Notes under the pieces: generated by a model | What the model saw: only the letters and a program-made list of their open reading frames with translations | Databases searched by the model: none | Told to the model about the DNA's origin: nothing | Part shown: positions 32,224 to 43,686 of the stretch, piece after piece | How the letters are laid out: each line of letters starts with the position of its first letter | Position numbering within the stretch: the stretch's first letter is position 1 | Assembly (NCBI GenBank): GCA_902806575.1 | Contig: CADCXD010000002.1 | Coordinates: 3,410,001 to 3,474,000, forward strand | Length of the DNA stretch: 64,000 nt | DNA from: Jackrogersella multiformis | Lineage: Eukaryota > Ascomycota > Sordariomycetes > Xylariales > Hypoxylaceae | Reading direction: 5' to 3' | Made by a program: the position numbers and the translations under genes

Positions 32224-35200
32224 CTATTTTGGTAGTGATGGTGTAGGCGTCGCACTTCCACTGGAGTTGCGCTGATGTTGTTGCTGTACCCCCTGTTGAG
32301 CTTGAGCCTGAGCCTGTGCTTGCTGAGCCTGTGCTGCGGCAGCGGCAGCGGCTTGCTGTTGTTGCTGGGCCCGGAGGAGTTGGGCGTACTGGTGTGGTCC
32401 GTTGGCAGCGGCAGCATGTCCCGTCCCTCCAGCCGCGGCGTTCATCGCCGATTGCGCGAGGTTGTGATTACTGTGACGGTTGTTCAGCAACTGCCTCGCC
32501 ATCTCGCGGACCATATCCTGCGGTGTGTTGGGATGCGATTGTCTGATATGGGTCTCAATAGTCTGGAGTTGTGACACGTATGTTTGGTGCGTTGGTTGGG
32601 GAATTGTTGAATTTGGTCGCGGCGACCCCGCCTGAGACGTCATGGGAAGGCCTTGAGCTGGAGGAGTTGACATTCCCGATCCGTTCGCATGGTTAAACGA
32701 AGCTATCATCGCTTGCGCTTGGGCATTGTTGAGATAGCTCTTCTGGTTCAGCCCGTTCATTGCAGCGGCTCGCATCGCGGGTGGCGAACTTTGTAAAGGC
32801 ATATTTCCTTGGGTAGGTTGGTGTTGTTGATGTTGGCTATGCTGCTGCTGCTGTTGTTGCTGTTGCTGCTGGCGTATTTGCACTGACCGGCGCTGTTGTT
32901 CCGAGATTTGCTGCGCCTGCATTAACAATTGAATATCTGGCTGAGAAGCGGGCATCGCCATCCGCGACTGGCCATTTACGGAAGGCATCTGTACCTGAGA
33001 GGTACCATTCATCTGCATAGGAGGGACGAGTCCACCGCTCATGTGATTAGGAGCCCCTGTGCCGTTAGGGGTGGTATGCATTGGCATCCGTGGTCGACCT
33101 TGGGCATTGATCGAGATCTGGTTAGGCGCATTAACGCGGGCCATACCCGCATGAGGATGAGAGGCTGCCATCTGAGGGTTATTCTGCGAGAGCTGGTTCA
33201 CATTTTGGGCAGCTGCCATTTGCGCAACTTGTCCTTGTTGTGCTCTTTGTATGGCAGCCTACGTACAGTCATTAGTATCATTAAGTTAATTGCTGGGGAA
33301 GAGAGCTTCATACTCTACGCTGGGCCTCGTGGCGTTGCTGTTGAGCCATCCTCTCGGCTAGCCTCTCGGCCATTGCTTGATCTCGTTCGAATCGCATGAT
33401 ACTATACTCTCTCGGCGTTTTCGTCGGCGCTCTTGGTTGGGGTGTGTCGTTCGTCTTTCTCATCGCCGCAAGGGAAGCAGCATGTTGCTGCTTTTGTATC
33501 GCGGTCTCTCGCTTCTTCGCTAGTTTCCTCATTGCATCTATCATCGTGAGGTGCTTCTGATTACGTCGTCGTTCTACCTTCAGTGGGACATTGTACCGAC
33601 GCTTAGGTATAGGCGTAATTGGGCCGTTGGTGCCGGCTTGTTGCTGTTGCTGCTGCTGCTGCTGCTGCGCTTGTTGCTGAATCGCGTTTTGATGTTGCCG
33701 AATAACCTGCTGCGATGCTTCGATTCTGCCCTGCCACAACTTGAAATATTGCGTCTTCTGCATATCGTGAGGGAGCCCCTCGAGCATCACCCAGCGTTCG
33801 AAACACTCCCATGGCGTTCGTCTCTCGGCTCCGGAATTAAACATGGACTTGGAAGAAAGGAGACTGGATATTAGAGACCAATTATACGAATACTCGCGCA
33901 CAAGGCCCTTTAACTCATCATCTTCAGGCTGTATCCACTGGGAAGGACTACGAGACTCGTAGAATGATTGGAACGGCATGGTATGCTCATTAGGGGGCCG
34001 GAATTGATGCCCGGCGTGTAGCCTATCTCTGAAACTCTTGTTCTCCGGTCGGAATAGCGCTACGTCAGCATTCTGTGGTTCAAGCCGAGGTTGGCTACCA
34101 CTGTACTGGCCAAAGACAACTTCTTCATCCTCGTCATCCTCTTGCGCATAGCGGTACCGACTCCGTTTACTTGGAGGCTCTGTTGGTGTGAGGTCCATCC
34201 GGCCTTCCACAAACTTGCTCAGTGGCAACGCAGGCCGTCTCCACGAAGCGTCTGGGTCGTATTCGGGCGCAGTAAGATCAAACTTGGGCACCTCTAATGG
34301 CGATCCGTACATAGGCAACTCTTGAAGAAGGCGATCGGCACTGGCTGATTGATGAAGTGCAAAGACCACATCATCGCTTTCTAGAGCAAATATAACCGAA
34401 GGCGCTATCGTATCGATGATTCCTTCGTGGGACTCATAATCAGGATCCATCGGCGAATCCGATTCCGCCGATGGGATAAGGTCCGGTGTAGGATCATCAT
34501 CGGGGTGATCAGGAGGATCCAAGGAAACTAGCGGGGGAATAATAGCATTCACCTGCAGAGCCTTTCGATCTTCCATGGAAGCGAAAATCCACTCAGCACA
34601 GGCATATGCTAGGTTTCGAGCGGTAGCCATCTTCCACTTCCTCTCTTCGCGAAAGTCGGTCCTCATCCATTTCATCTCCTTGAGAAGAACATCCCAATGA
34701 CATGGCTGGCGCGTAGGTTCAGGACAACGCTTAGGTTGGCGCAGGGACCACTTATTATGATGCTGCAAATGGTAAACTCTCTTAAGGACTTTGCAAGCCT
34801 GGTTGTCCAATATATGAGTATAAGAGTCTGGGGTGGACAACGTTTTGTGAGCCTGATGCAAAATCTGATCTAAAGGTCTCATCCACTTGGAGTTGGACGT
34901 GAAAGCCTGGACAAATAAGGGAGTGAAGTAGTCATCACTAGTCATCTGGCTTGCCCTAGGGTGGTTCTGCACCAGAGATCTGCCAGAATCAATGGCACGT
35001 CGGGGTTGTTTGCCGAAGACAACCATGGACCGTTTGTTTTTCTCGTTGAGTTTGGCCCTCTGACTCCCCGAAAGCTGTTTAGAGGATTGTGAAGTTGGAG
35101 TCACAGACACTAGGCGGTTTGCATCAGAATCATCTAACACCTTTGGCGGTCCGCTGAGGATCTCGGATACTGGCTTTTGTCGAGCAACTCCCGTGGGACT

Positions 35201-37041
35201 GCTCGTCCGTCTGCGATCCGATCGAGGTTGCGCTGACGAGGGTCGAGGCTCGGGAATCATCTGTTGGGCCTCCTCGGTACGTATCTCCGGTGTGGCTTGA
35301 GGAGAGTTGGCGGAAGCCACCAAACTTTCTTTCTGCATGGTCTCGTCCTTGGCGCAACTTTGGACAACATCGCCGTTGAGGTTGGGAGTTCTTCCTTGGT
35401 CAAATTGAGAGTTAATCTGGTGTTGTTCGCTTTTCACGTGTGGCACTACAAGATTATTAAGTCCATCTCTAGTAGGCTGTAGTTGCTGTAAGGGCCGAGG
35501 AGGATTGATAGGGATACTACCCGCACGCTGTTGAGCTTCTGCTGCCGCAGACTTTTCGAGCGTGGGAACGTATACTGCGGATAATGGCGTTGGTGGTGGC
35601 TGTGCCGAGTCTACAGTGGCATTTGTTTCCTTAACACCGTTGATTGGTGTTTTCATTGTTATACTGGCCGGCTCTGGTGTCGGTTGCGTTTTCACCCGTT
35701 CCACCGGAATGCTTTCGGATATTCCAGCCACGACTAAGCCAGAAGGCATTACATTCTGCGAATTCTGTTTCAACGACGCCAAGTCTTTCATTCCTATAGG
35801 CTTAGCCTCCTTACTGACCACAAACGGCACTCTTTCGCCATCGAGGTTTGTATTGGTCGACACATCGGGGGCCACCGGTATCGTCGCTACATCAGAAGTT
35901 GAAACCGACGGCACACTATAACCCATGTGGCCAGCATCTTGAGGGAGGACTGCAGGTCCCGTAACGGCATCCTTCTCAAGCTTCCTGACCGGAGTCGCAT
36001 CGAGATCCATAGGCTCCCCTTGGCTAACATCTCGCCGCTGCGCATTCGCAGGTTGCTCAATCCGTCGTGGTTGTTGCTGATCATTCACGAGAGGCTGACT
36101 GGCCTGTACTGGAGGGAAGGCAGACGACACTATGGGCGAATTCACTGGGTAATTAGATGCTCCATTAGGCTTGTCACTGCTAGATATACTCTCCTTCTTG
36201 TTGGTTGTGGTATATCTGAGTTGATGTTCTTCAGTCACCAAAGTAGGAGTGGCAGTAATATCTGGACGGATATGTTGGTCGGCAGGTTGGACAGGCCATG
36301 TTTTCTGTGGTGACTTCACCCTCGACTCAGAACTTGATAGGACTGGTAGCAGCGCAGAAGTAGAACCAGGCTTTCCATCGCTAATTCCTGGTTGGGGAAT
36401 AGGACTGACATCTTTCTTCTTAGTCACGGCAGTAGAAGGATGGGAGTTTTCATTTGAGACGGAAGCAAAATTCTCGGCGAGCTTAAGAGGAGGATGGGAT
36501 TGAGGATGAGATTGAGGTTGAGGTTGAGGTAGATGTTGAGGTTGTGGATATTCGGATCGAATTCGTTGTCGCGCAGGAATATTCAACTCGTTCAGTTTCC
36601 TCCCTCTAAAATATAAAATATTAGCAAGCAAAGTAAAGTAAGGAAATTAAATATCAAATAGACATCGACATCGACGTCGACATCAACATCAACATTCACA
36701 TTCAGTCTCACAAAACGCAACGGCGTATCTCTGAAAATAGAAATAGAGAAACTATAGGACATACTGTAGTATGTCAGACCCTTCAAGGAAATGCGACTCA
36801 GCCGTGTTGGTTGGTGGCGCGTCAGGGTCGGCGAAGCTTCGTTGTGGGAGGCCATCCGCAGTCGTAGCGACTGCAAACAGAACGCACAATTTCCTCTTCC
36901 TTGACCGTGCGATCGCACTATAAAAATTATATCATCAGAATCGGATCAATTAGCTTTATCTTTTGAATATAAAACTGACCTGCATTCTGCCCCTTTTAAT
37001 TGCAGAAGCTTGGTGCGGTCGCCGGACACGACCTCAGTCAT
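32224..37041 (-). CDS. VID21: Vid21/Eaf1-like NuA4 acetyltransferase scaffold (HSA + SANT)
   Basis: Exons 36980-37041, 36765-36917, 33314-36605 and 32224-33258 join in frame to 1513 residues. Vid21/Eaf1 is the platform that holds NuA4 histone acetyltransferase modules together in the nucleus. Residues 1-690 are low-complexity, rich in Pro, Gln and Ser, and probably disordered. An HSA domain lies at about 695-765 (WDVLLKEMKWMRTDFREERK, then ARNLAYACAEWI), the part expected to bind actin and Arp4. A SANT/Myb domain lies at about 950-1010 (PEDDELKGLVREYSYNWSLI, RTPWECFERWVMLEG). Gln-rich tracts follow near 1050, 1210 and in the last 60 residues. One intron (36606-36764) carries a GACATC hexamer repeat. 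It is divergent from SPP2. Confidence 0.93.
36660..36705. repeat. GACATC-type hexanucleotide repeat in a VID21 intron
   Basis: About seven imperfect copies of GACATC/AACATC in tandem, wholly inside the second intron of the VID21 gene. A similar hexamer run precedes the haspin gene. Confidence 0.7.
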
Positions 37042-38211
37042 GGCATCGACCACCGCGACATCCGTTTTTACGCAAAACGGATGGATCTCTATGCTCAACG
37101 GGGCTATAGTGAACGGATTTAGAGTTATGAGGCGATGGAAATGATGGCGTTGTGGTTTATTAATTGAATTCTATCGTCGCCTTCGTTGACGTGACAGTGT
37201 TTTATTTTTATTTTTATTTTTATTTTTCGCTTTACTGGACGATGCCTATATCTCGGAGGTTAGGTAACGATTTTAGTGAGTAGGGTGTACCTAAACGGAA
37301 ACCTAGCAGGGCCGATGCACAGTGGCAGGAGTGGTGGCTCATTCTAGTGCGAAAGTGCGAAAGTGTGGAAGCGACCAAGGCGCTGTTGCTACTTGCTACT
37401 GCCTAAAAACGCTGCTACTGGACGCTGCTACTGGACGCTGCTAGGCTCCAGGGCTGCTAGGTAACCTTCAACTACCCAAGGTACCTGGGTACTTGGAAGT
37501 TGCAAGTGATCGTTCACAATCAGACTGTTAAGGCGCAACCGGATTGATGATTGGCCTGATACCAAGAAACGACTTAGTGGGCCTAAGCTTCATCTGCCCC
37601 TCCTTCCACCTGTCACCTTGATAACGGGAGCACCTCCGATTAAATGTAATTACATATGTACCTGATACCTGTACAATTCGAGTATAATTCAATGTGACGA
37701 AAGCTAGGAAGGATTCATGAATTTTGAAATGTGTTACGAACATTGAGGGATAATGCCTCAGTATATGAGTGAAAAATAACAAAACTAAAAATAAATAAAT
37801 ATAAATAAAACCTTAATTAGGTACTATTGGTAATTACAGTAAGTATCATTCAAATTCGTTGAGTTGAGGTTGTACATAAGATCCCATTTTGATGTGTCAT
37901 GGATCCACCTTTTCCAAGGTTTCGTCAAATTCTAATTCCTTAAACCAAGCCGCATCTAATACCTAGGTACTCACAGCAAGGTAGGCACAGCCACATTTAA
38001 CGACTGAATGCTGCCCAGGCTGCCAGGTGCCTGCGGCGGCAAGTTTTAAGTTTTCTAGTGTATTACCCTACCTAGGTAGGTAGGGTAGCTTCGAATGCTC
38101 TTCGGTATCTGTCTACTAATTTGTCTACTACTGCCACATAATCTTATGCGCACCAGCATATAAAAAATCAACTTCATAATCATACCTCATCCTAGTTTCT
38201 TAAATGCGAAG
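37042..38211. promoter_or_regulatory. divergent promoter region, VID21 / SPP2
   Basis: A 1.17 kb spacer between divergent genes, which must contain both promoters. It holds an (ATTTTT)n tract at 37200-37228, a GGACGCTGCTACT tandem repeat at about 37408-37443, and a near-perfect palindromic TAGGTACC-type element at 38064-38087. No coding sequence is supported. Confidence 0.6.
38064..38087. repeat. palindromic TAGGTACC-family element
   Basis: A near-palindrome reading TACCCTACCTAGG followed by TAGGTAGGGTA, about 125 bases before the SPP2 start. Confidence 0.75.
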
Positions 38212-39315
38212 ATGTCCGAACCAGCGCCACGAATAGCCATTAGATTTGGAACTTCATCTTCATCGTCGTCGAAGCCGATCAACGGAGCAAAGAAACAGAC
38301 CAACGCGCAACCATTATCAACGTTAGGCAAACGTCAGCGACCACTAGCACTCAACCATGATTCTGATTCTGGTACCGATGAAGAGGCGGGCTCCAAGCAT
38401 GAGGTTGTGACAACCTTTGGCGGGGAGTTATCCGATTCTGAAGTCAAGAGGCGAGATCTGAAGAAGGATAGGTCGAAGCGTGCTAACGCTCCCTACGTGA
38501 TCTCTGGTCATAAAAACCGCGACTGGAAGTCGGAGTTAAAGGGTCAAAAGTCTTCCAGGGCCCTAAAACCTAGTCATGCGAAAGAGACGGAACCAGCCGA
38601 TCAAGACAAAGAAGTCAAATGGGGTTTAACTGTGACGAAGAAACCGGCATCAAGCGACGCTCAAAATCCAGACGATGCCTCATTAAATAGAGAAAGCTCT
38701 GCAGCATCCGATTCTAAATCTGCTCCCAAAGGCGAGGAAGCCGAGGTTTCTAAGATCGAAGATAACGATGTTATGAATGCTCTCCTGGGCAAGAAACGAA
38801 AGTCCGCCAAAGACCTTGTCATCGAAGGCACGTCAAAACCTAACACTCCCATGACTCCCTCTGAGCAAGATATATACCGCCGGAGAATGGAACAAGCCGC
38901 AGATGTGTCAACTATGGAGGAGTATGATAGGATACCGGATGGAGAATTCGGGGCGGCCATGCTACGCGGCATGGGTTGGGATGGTGAAGAGCGCGGCTCA
39001 AAGCCTAAGGAAGTCAAAAGGCGGCCGACCTTGATGGGCCTTGGCTCGAAGGAGGATGAAGAGATTAGGAAGGGAGAATTGGCCCGGAAACATGGATATC
39101 GTGAACGAAGGCCACGACTAGATGAGTATCGGAGGGATAAGGAAAAGGAGAAACGAGACCGGGAAGAGCGTCATGGTGATAGCTACAAGTCCGAACGTGA
39201 ACGACGAGATCACAGTCACAGTCACAGCCATAGTCATCGAGACCGAGACCGAGACAGAGATCAGGATCGAGATCGGAATAGTCATAGATATTCCAACCGA
39301 AGCTATAGGCGATGA
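38212..39315 (+). CDS. SPP2: Spp2/GPKOW-type G-patch spliceosome factor
   Basis: Intronless, 367 residues. Spp2 binds the DExH helicase Prp2 and is needed for spliceosome activation in the nucleus. The N-terminus is Ser-rich with a basic patch (GKRQRPLALNHD). A conserved segment lies near residue 65 (VVTTFGGELSD, APYVISGHKNRDWK). The key domain is at about 237-275 (DRIPDGEFGAAMLRGMGWD, then RRPTLMGLGS), the degenerate G-patch of the Spp2/MOS2 family that contacts Prp2. The C-terminal 80 residues are basic-acidic repeats, ending in tandem His-Ser and Arg-Asp dipeptides and an Arg-rich end, typical of nuclear-speckle proteins. It is divergent from VID21. Confidence 0.9.
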   Translation: MSEPAPRIAIRFGTSSSSSSKPINGAKKQTNAQPLSTLGKRQRPLALNHDSDSGTDEEAGSKHEVVTTFGGELSDSEVKRRDLKKDRSKRANAPYVISGHKNRDWKSELKGQKSSRALKPSHAKETEPADQDKEVKWGLTVTKKPASSDAQNPDDASLNRESSAASDSKSAPKGEEAEVSKIEDNDVMNALLGKKRKSAKDLVIEGTSKPNTPMTPSEQDIYRRRMEQAADVSTMEEYDRIPDGEFGAAMLRGMGWDGEERGSKPKEVKRRPTLMGLGSKEDEEIRKGELARKHGYRERRPRLDEYRRDKEKEKRDREERHGDSYKSERERRDHSHSHSHSHRDRDRDRDQDRDRNSHRYSNRSYRR

Positions 39316-39802
39316 ATGATCTTGGCTAATACTCGATCAGCTTCGATGAATAGACGAGTCATTTCGCCACCCCCTTACCGCACGATGCTATGCTGGCCGT
39401 TGAGAAGCTCACCACTGCCATGTTTATATCCGAGTTTTCTAATTTGTCGCTATGGTATGTTCAAGATGGGTTCATTGAAGAAATCAAACACGAACACAAC
39501 ATAATTTACGACTCCTGGTCTTGAGATAGCAAATACGCCTCGATGATCAATCCTATCAATATCTCTCTACTGCCCAAATATGGATAAGTAAGTCACCCTA
39601 CTTAGTCAAGCTGCTAGAGAATGTTGTTGATAGCTGTCATCAATGCAATACCTTCTAATGAATACATGCTATCCAAAGTGATGCTAACCTCGTATCACTA
39701 GACATCGCTGGGCGAAAGGAGGGAATAGTAGGTGTTCGTGACGTAACAACCCTCCCCAAATTTGTACCTCCCGAGTGTAGCATCGAATACAACTAACTAC
39801 TG

Positions 39803-40308
39803 TTATAGCCCAAGCTGGGCCATACCTAAACCGGCCTCGTCGCTGCCCATGTTCTTTAGGGGTAGAACTTCCATTCCAACCGGTGTTTGTCTACTTTCAT
39901 GATCGATACACAACATTTGTGGTTGTCTCGATTGCAAGTATTGAATAGCACTGGTTCCGTTAAAGGTACGCGTTGTGTGCTCCTCATCTCCAGAAAACTC
40001 TACGTTTATATTGCAGAGACAGTGAAGAAGAGGGTCATATCGCACGGGACTTTGTGATAGGCATTGCTTCAGTATCCTTTTATGCTCCTTCATCAGTCAA
40101 TCCCTTTTAATCCATCCAATAATCTGGTTTGAAGTGACAACGGTCCCCAAGTATATCCATTTACGGGGAACTGTATCTTACCAATCCAATGTCTACCCCA
40201 TTGGGTATCGAACTTAGTCATAATATAAATATTCGACCGACCCTGTTGATTAGGATAGACTTGCTGCCAAGATATTACATATATTAGGTGGGTTATATTA
40301 TTCTTCAT
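39803..40308 (-). pseudogene. possible frameshifted hypothetical gene
   Basis: Two frames lie head to tail on the minus strand: 40093-40308 (71 residues) stops at a TGATG where 39803-40093 (96 residues) begins in another frame. The first has a plausible amino-acid mix (WGRHWIGKIQFPVNGYTWGP). I recognise neither, and no intron with good sites joins them. This may be a decayed gene, part of an unannotated gene, or chance. No neighbour suggests a function. Confidence 0.2.
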
Positions 40309-40634
40309 AGCTAGGTATTGAGGCGGTATGAATTTGAAAGGACATGGTTTGGCCTAATACTCAACATACCTTACCTACGTTGAGTACTAGGTAGTATGAT
40401 TAAAAAATTAAGATTCTCTCCCTTTTTCAAGTGTACTAGGTATGTATTAGGATGTATTGGGTTATCTAATCTAGGACTCGGGGAGATAATCAAGATGAGC
40501 GGACCTTTGGACCCCTTTACTATGTACTCCTATTCATCCTTCAGGCTTACGTAGCCGTAACACGTGCCAGAATGTCCCAAATGTTGTAGCCTAAGCAGCC
40601 TAGCAGGAAACTGGACGATAGTCGGCAGGGCCGG

Positions 40635-40650
40635 GTGGGGAGATCCCCAC
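40635..40650. promoter_or_regulatory. GTGGGG-AGAT-CCCCAC inverted repeat
   Basis: Six-base perfect arms with a four-base centre, about 300 bases upstream of the methyltransferase start. It could be a binding site for a zinc-finger regulator. No function can be shown from sequence. Confidence 0.35.
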
Positions 40651-40947
40651 TACAATTACAACGGAGCGGTACATTGTGAGGCCCTAGCTCAGTGTTCCAG
40701 CCACTCAGAGGAGTCAATTCAGAAAAGGGTTATCGAATCTGGAGCAAAGCCAGAAAAAGAGCAGCGGTCTGTGAAGGTGGGAAACTTTTCAACCAAAAAA
40801 CTCACCACCCCCCTCAAGGGTAAAACCGATCAAAACTACCTTCGTAGTTTTTCGTAGTTTTTCCACAAATTCTCCTCTAACCTACAAGACAATAGAGAAG
40901 TTTCTTGCAAGGTCTGACATCGCTCACCGGCTTTGCAAAGCTTCACT

Positions 40948-42713
40948 ATGTCGAAACCTCATAGTGTTAACGGGAGCGAATCTGAGTTCGAGTTCATCGA
41001 GACTCCGAAGGCTCCAACTCCTACCTTTGAGAAGTTCGAGGAATGCGGTGTGCGGACTACGTCGGTAAGTTTGAATCATCACCGGTATTCTCCAACATTT
41101 CAATGCCATACATCGAGACTGACAATGACCTTCTAGTACCCGTCCATTAAAAATGCCCCTCTCCCCGCGGATTCCGCTGGTGCCGACAATTTCTCTAACA
41201 TCCTCCTCTTCTCCCTGCTAGGCGGTGTCCCGCTATACATGTCATGGAAGATTGGGGGAGGTCTAAAGACTACTTTATTCTTCGCCTTGTTCACGAGTCT
41301 TCCCATTATAGCTGGTTTTTGGATGACTGTCTCTGCCGTCAGCCCTAGGAAGAACGAGAAAGCCAAGTACCCGGGACGACCGGTCGAGCACTATCTCACC
41401 TTCAAGAAGCAATCCGACAAGACCAAGTACCATGGCAGAAATAAAATTCCCCTGGAAACCTTCTACGAGATGTACTTCGACGGAGATGTCGACTTCAATG
41501 GCGACTGCCTCGAAGTGCTAGAGTACAGACATGATTGGGCAAGCTTCCGGTTCACTTGGGGTCTTTGCAAGTATTTCCTGTTCGGCATGATGCCCGAGGT
41601 GATCATGCATTCGCGGAGTCAAGGTAAGATGCCATAGCCGTTAATTGTTGCCGAGATTATCCAGCTAACGTAACCAAGATGAGGAGCAAGTGCGCGATCA
41701 CTACGACCGTGGTGATGATTTCTACGGCTGGTTCTTGGGTCCTCGTATGATCTACACTTCCGGGGTTATCTCAGATCCCAACGTCGAGGAGACCCTAGAA
41801 CAGCTACAGGACAACAAGCTAGCCATCGTTTGCGAGAAGATCGATCTGCAGAAGGGCGAGTCATTGCTGGATATTGGTTGCGGCTGGGGTACTCTAGCAC
41901 GATTCGCTAGCGTCAACTATGGCGCTCACGCCACCGGCATCACCCTCGGCCGTAACCAGACCGCCTGGGGTAACAAGGCTCTGCGCAACGTTGGTATTCC
42001 CGAGGAGCAAAGCAAGATTCTCTGCATGGACTACCGTGATATCCCGACGCGCCAGGGTGGGTATAAGAAGATTACCTGTCTTGAGATGGCTGAGCACGTC
42101 GGTGTGCGTAGGTACGGTACCTTCTTGAAGCAGGTTTACGACATGCTGGACGACGACGGAGTGTTTTTCTTGCAGATTGCTGGTCTCCGAAAGCCTTGGC
42201 AGTATGAGGATCTCATCTGGGGCTTATTCATGAACAAATACGTCTTCCCCGGTGCAGATGCGTCAGCTCCTCTTGACTTTTTCGTTGGTGGACTCGAAGG
42301 CGCTGGCTTCGAGATCAAGAATATTGACACAATTGGTGTACACTATTCTGCGACGCTATGGCGCTGGTATAGAAACTGGATGGCGAATCGTGAGAAAGTA
42401 GTGGCCAAGTACGGAAACCGATGGTTCCGCGTAAGTTTCCTGACTGTATAATCCGGACCTGGAGGTTGTGTTGCTAACATGGTAATAGATCTGGGAATAC
42501 TTCCTCGCTGCGTCCACTATCGCTTCCCGCCAGGGCACTGCCACTTGTTATCAGATCGTTTTGGTCAAGAACATAAACTCGACTCATCGGGTTGAGGGTA
42601 TCTCAACTCAATTCGCCTTGTCCGGAGCTCTGAGCAATGCTATCACGAAGATGGACTTCAAGGGATGGACTAAGATGAATGCTGACCAGTTTCCTACCTC
42701 GACGGTCCAGTAA
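40948..42713 (+). CDS. sphingolipid C9-methyltransferase
   Basis: Exons 40948-41064, 41137-41623, 41679-42430 and 42489-42713 give 526 residues. The enzyme uses S-adenosylmethionine to add the C9 methyl branch to the sphingoid base of fungal glucosylceramides, in the ER membrane. After a polar N-terminus come two membrane segments near residues 60-105 (FSNILLFSLLGGVPLYMSW, TTLFFALFTSLPIIAGFWM). The methyltransferase region is cyclopropane-synthase-like: VRDHYDRGDDFYGWFLGPRM, SAM motif ESLLDIGCGWGTLARFA near residue 262, GITLGRNQ, and LEMAEHVGVRRYGTF. The two N-terminal helices and the length separate it from soluble cyclopropane synthases. An upstream in-frame TTG is ignored in favour of the ATG. 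Confidence 0.92.
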
Positions 42714-43686
42714 GGTACAGAGATGGAGCTGCGAGGGCAACAACCATAGAAGTTAACAGTCCGCCAAGGTACTGGTTCGAAGATCCTTATGGGCATGTCA
42801 CTATCGTCGTGACCTTGACCGAGAAGGAAGTTGATGAAGAAGAAGAAGTGTAACGTAAGTTGTAACGTAAGGTGAACGAGGAGAGAGGCACGCGGAAACT
42901 AATTCGAGTAATGGGAGTATGAAAAGCATAATGGGTTGGGCGGTGTTGAAGGCTACGAGAGTAGGTGTCTGAAAGTGTAAATATAGATGCTTCATCAGTT
43001 GATCACTCTCTACCCATTACCGATATTTCACCAGTGCATTTATGAAGCTTGTTGGTGATTAAGTGGATTGGTTATGTTGTTTATCGTGAACACCGACGTT
43101 GGTCAGGGGAATAAGAAAAGTCGATACAGGAATAGTAACAGCATCGCGTAGTTGATATGGTTATGAGTACCTAGGTAGTGTTATATATAGGCGTTATCTA
43201 CGTACCTACCTAGAGGTACCTAGACAGTGCTGCTACCTTCTATACAGGCTAGGTAGATATTAAGCAATCAAAGCACGTGAGGCAGCCATTGAGTTTTTTT
43301 TATTCTACCCGTACCTACCTCTCCAATTCGATTCTAGGTAAAGTGGTAAGTTGCAGGCCGGGGCCTCGGACCTTCTTTTAGATACCTAGGTACTTCGTGA
43401 ATTACTTTATTACTGGTCGGTGGTCGGTGGTCGTACACCAAATTATGCCAAGCCACTTCTCCTTACCTGCCTGGTCTAGTCCCATTTAGTTTCTTAGTTT
43501 CTACTTCGATTTCCATTTGATTTCCATAATCCAGAACTTGCCTCGTCATCTAACAACATTTCCTTTTTGCCTCTTCAACAAACATAATCATCAAGGAGCT
43601 CTTTTCGGTCCTTTGGGGCCTCCTTACTTCAGTCTCTAGTTTTTAGCGAGTCTGTCCTATATCTGAATAGGATTTCCTTTGTCATC
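42714..43686. other. spacer with repeats
   Basis: Between two plus-strand genes. TAGGTACC clusters lie at 43168-43262 and 43381-43393, and a tandem GGTCGGT repeat at about 43414-43432. The final 150 bases are CT-rich, like a promoter/leader for PAN1. No gene was seen. Confidence 0.55.

Larger units (their letters stand above)
39316..40947. other. spacer with weak open frames and GC-rich inverted repeat
   Basis: Between SPP2 and the sphingolipid methyltransferase. Two abutting minus-strand frames (39803-40308) are treated separately. A GTGGGG/CCCCAC inverted repeat lies at 40635-40650, and a direct repeat of CGTAGTTTTT at about 40844-40863. The last 400 bases should be the promoter and leader of the methyltransferase gene. 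Confidence 0.5.
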
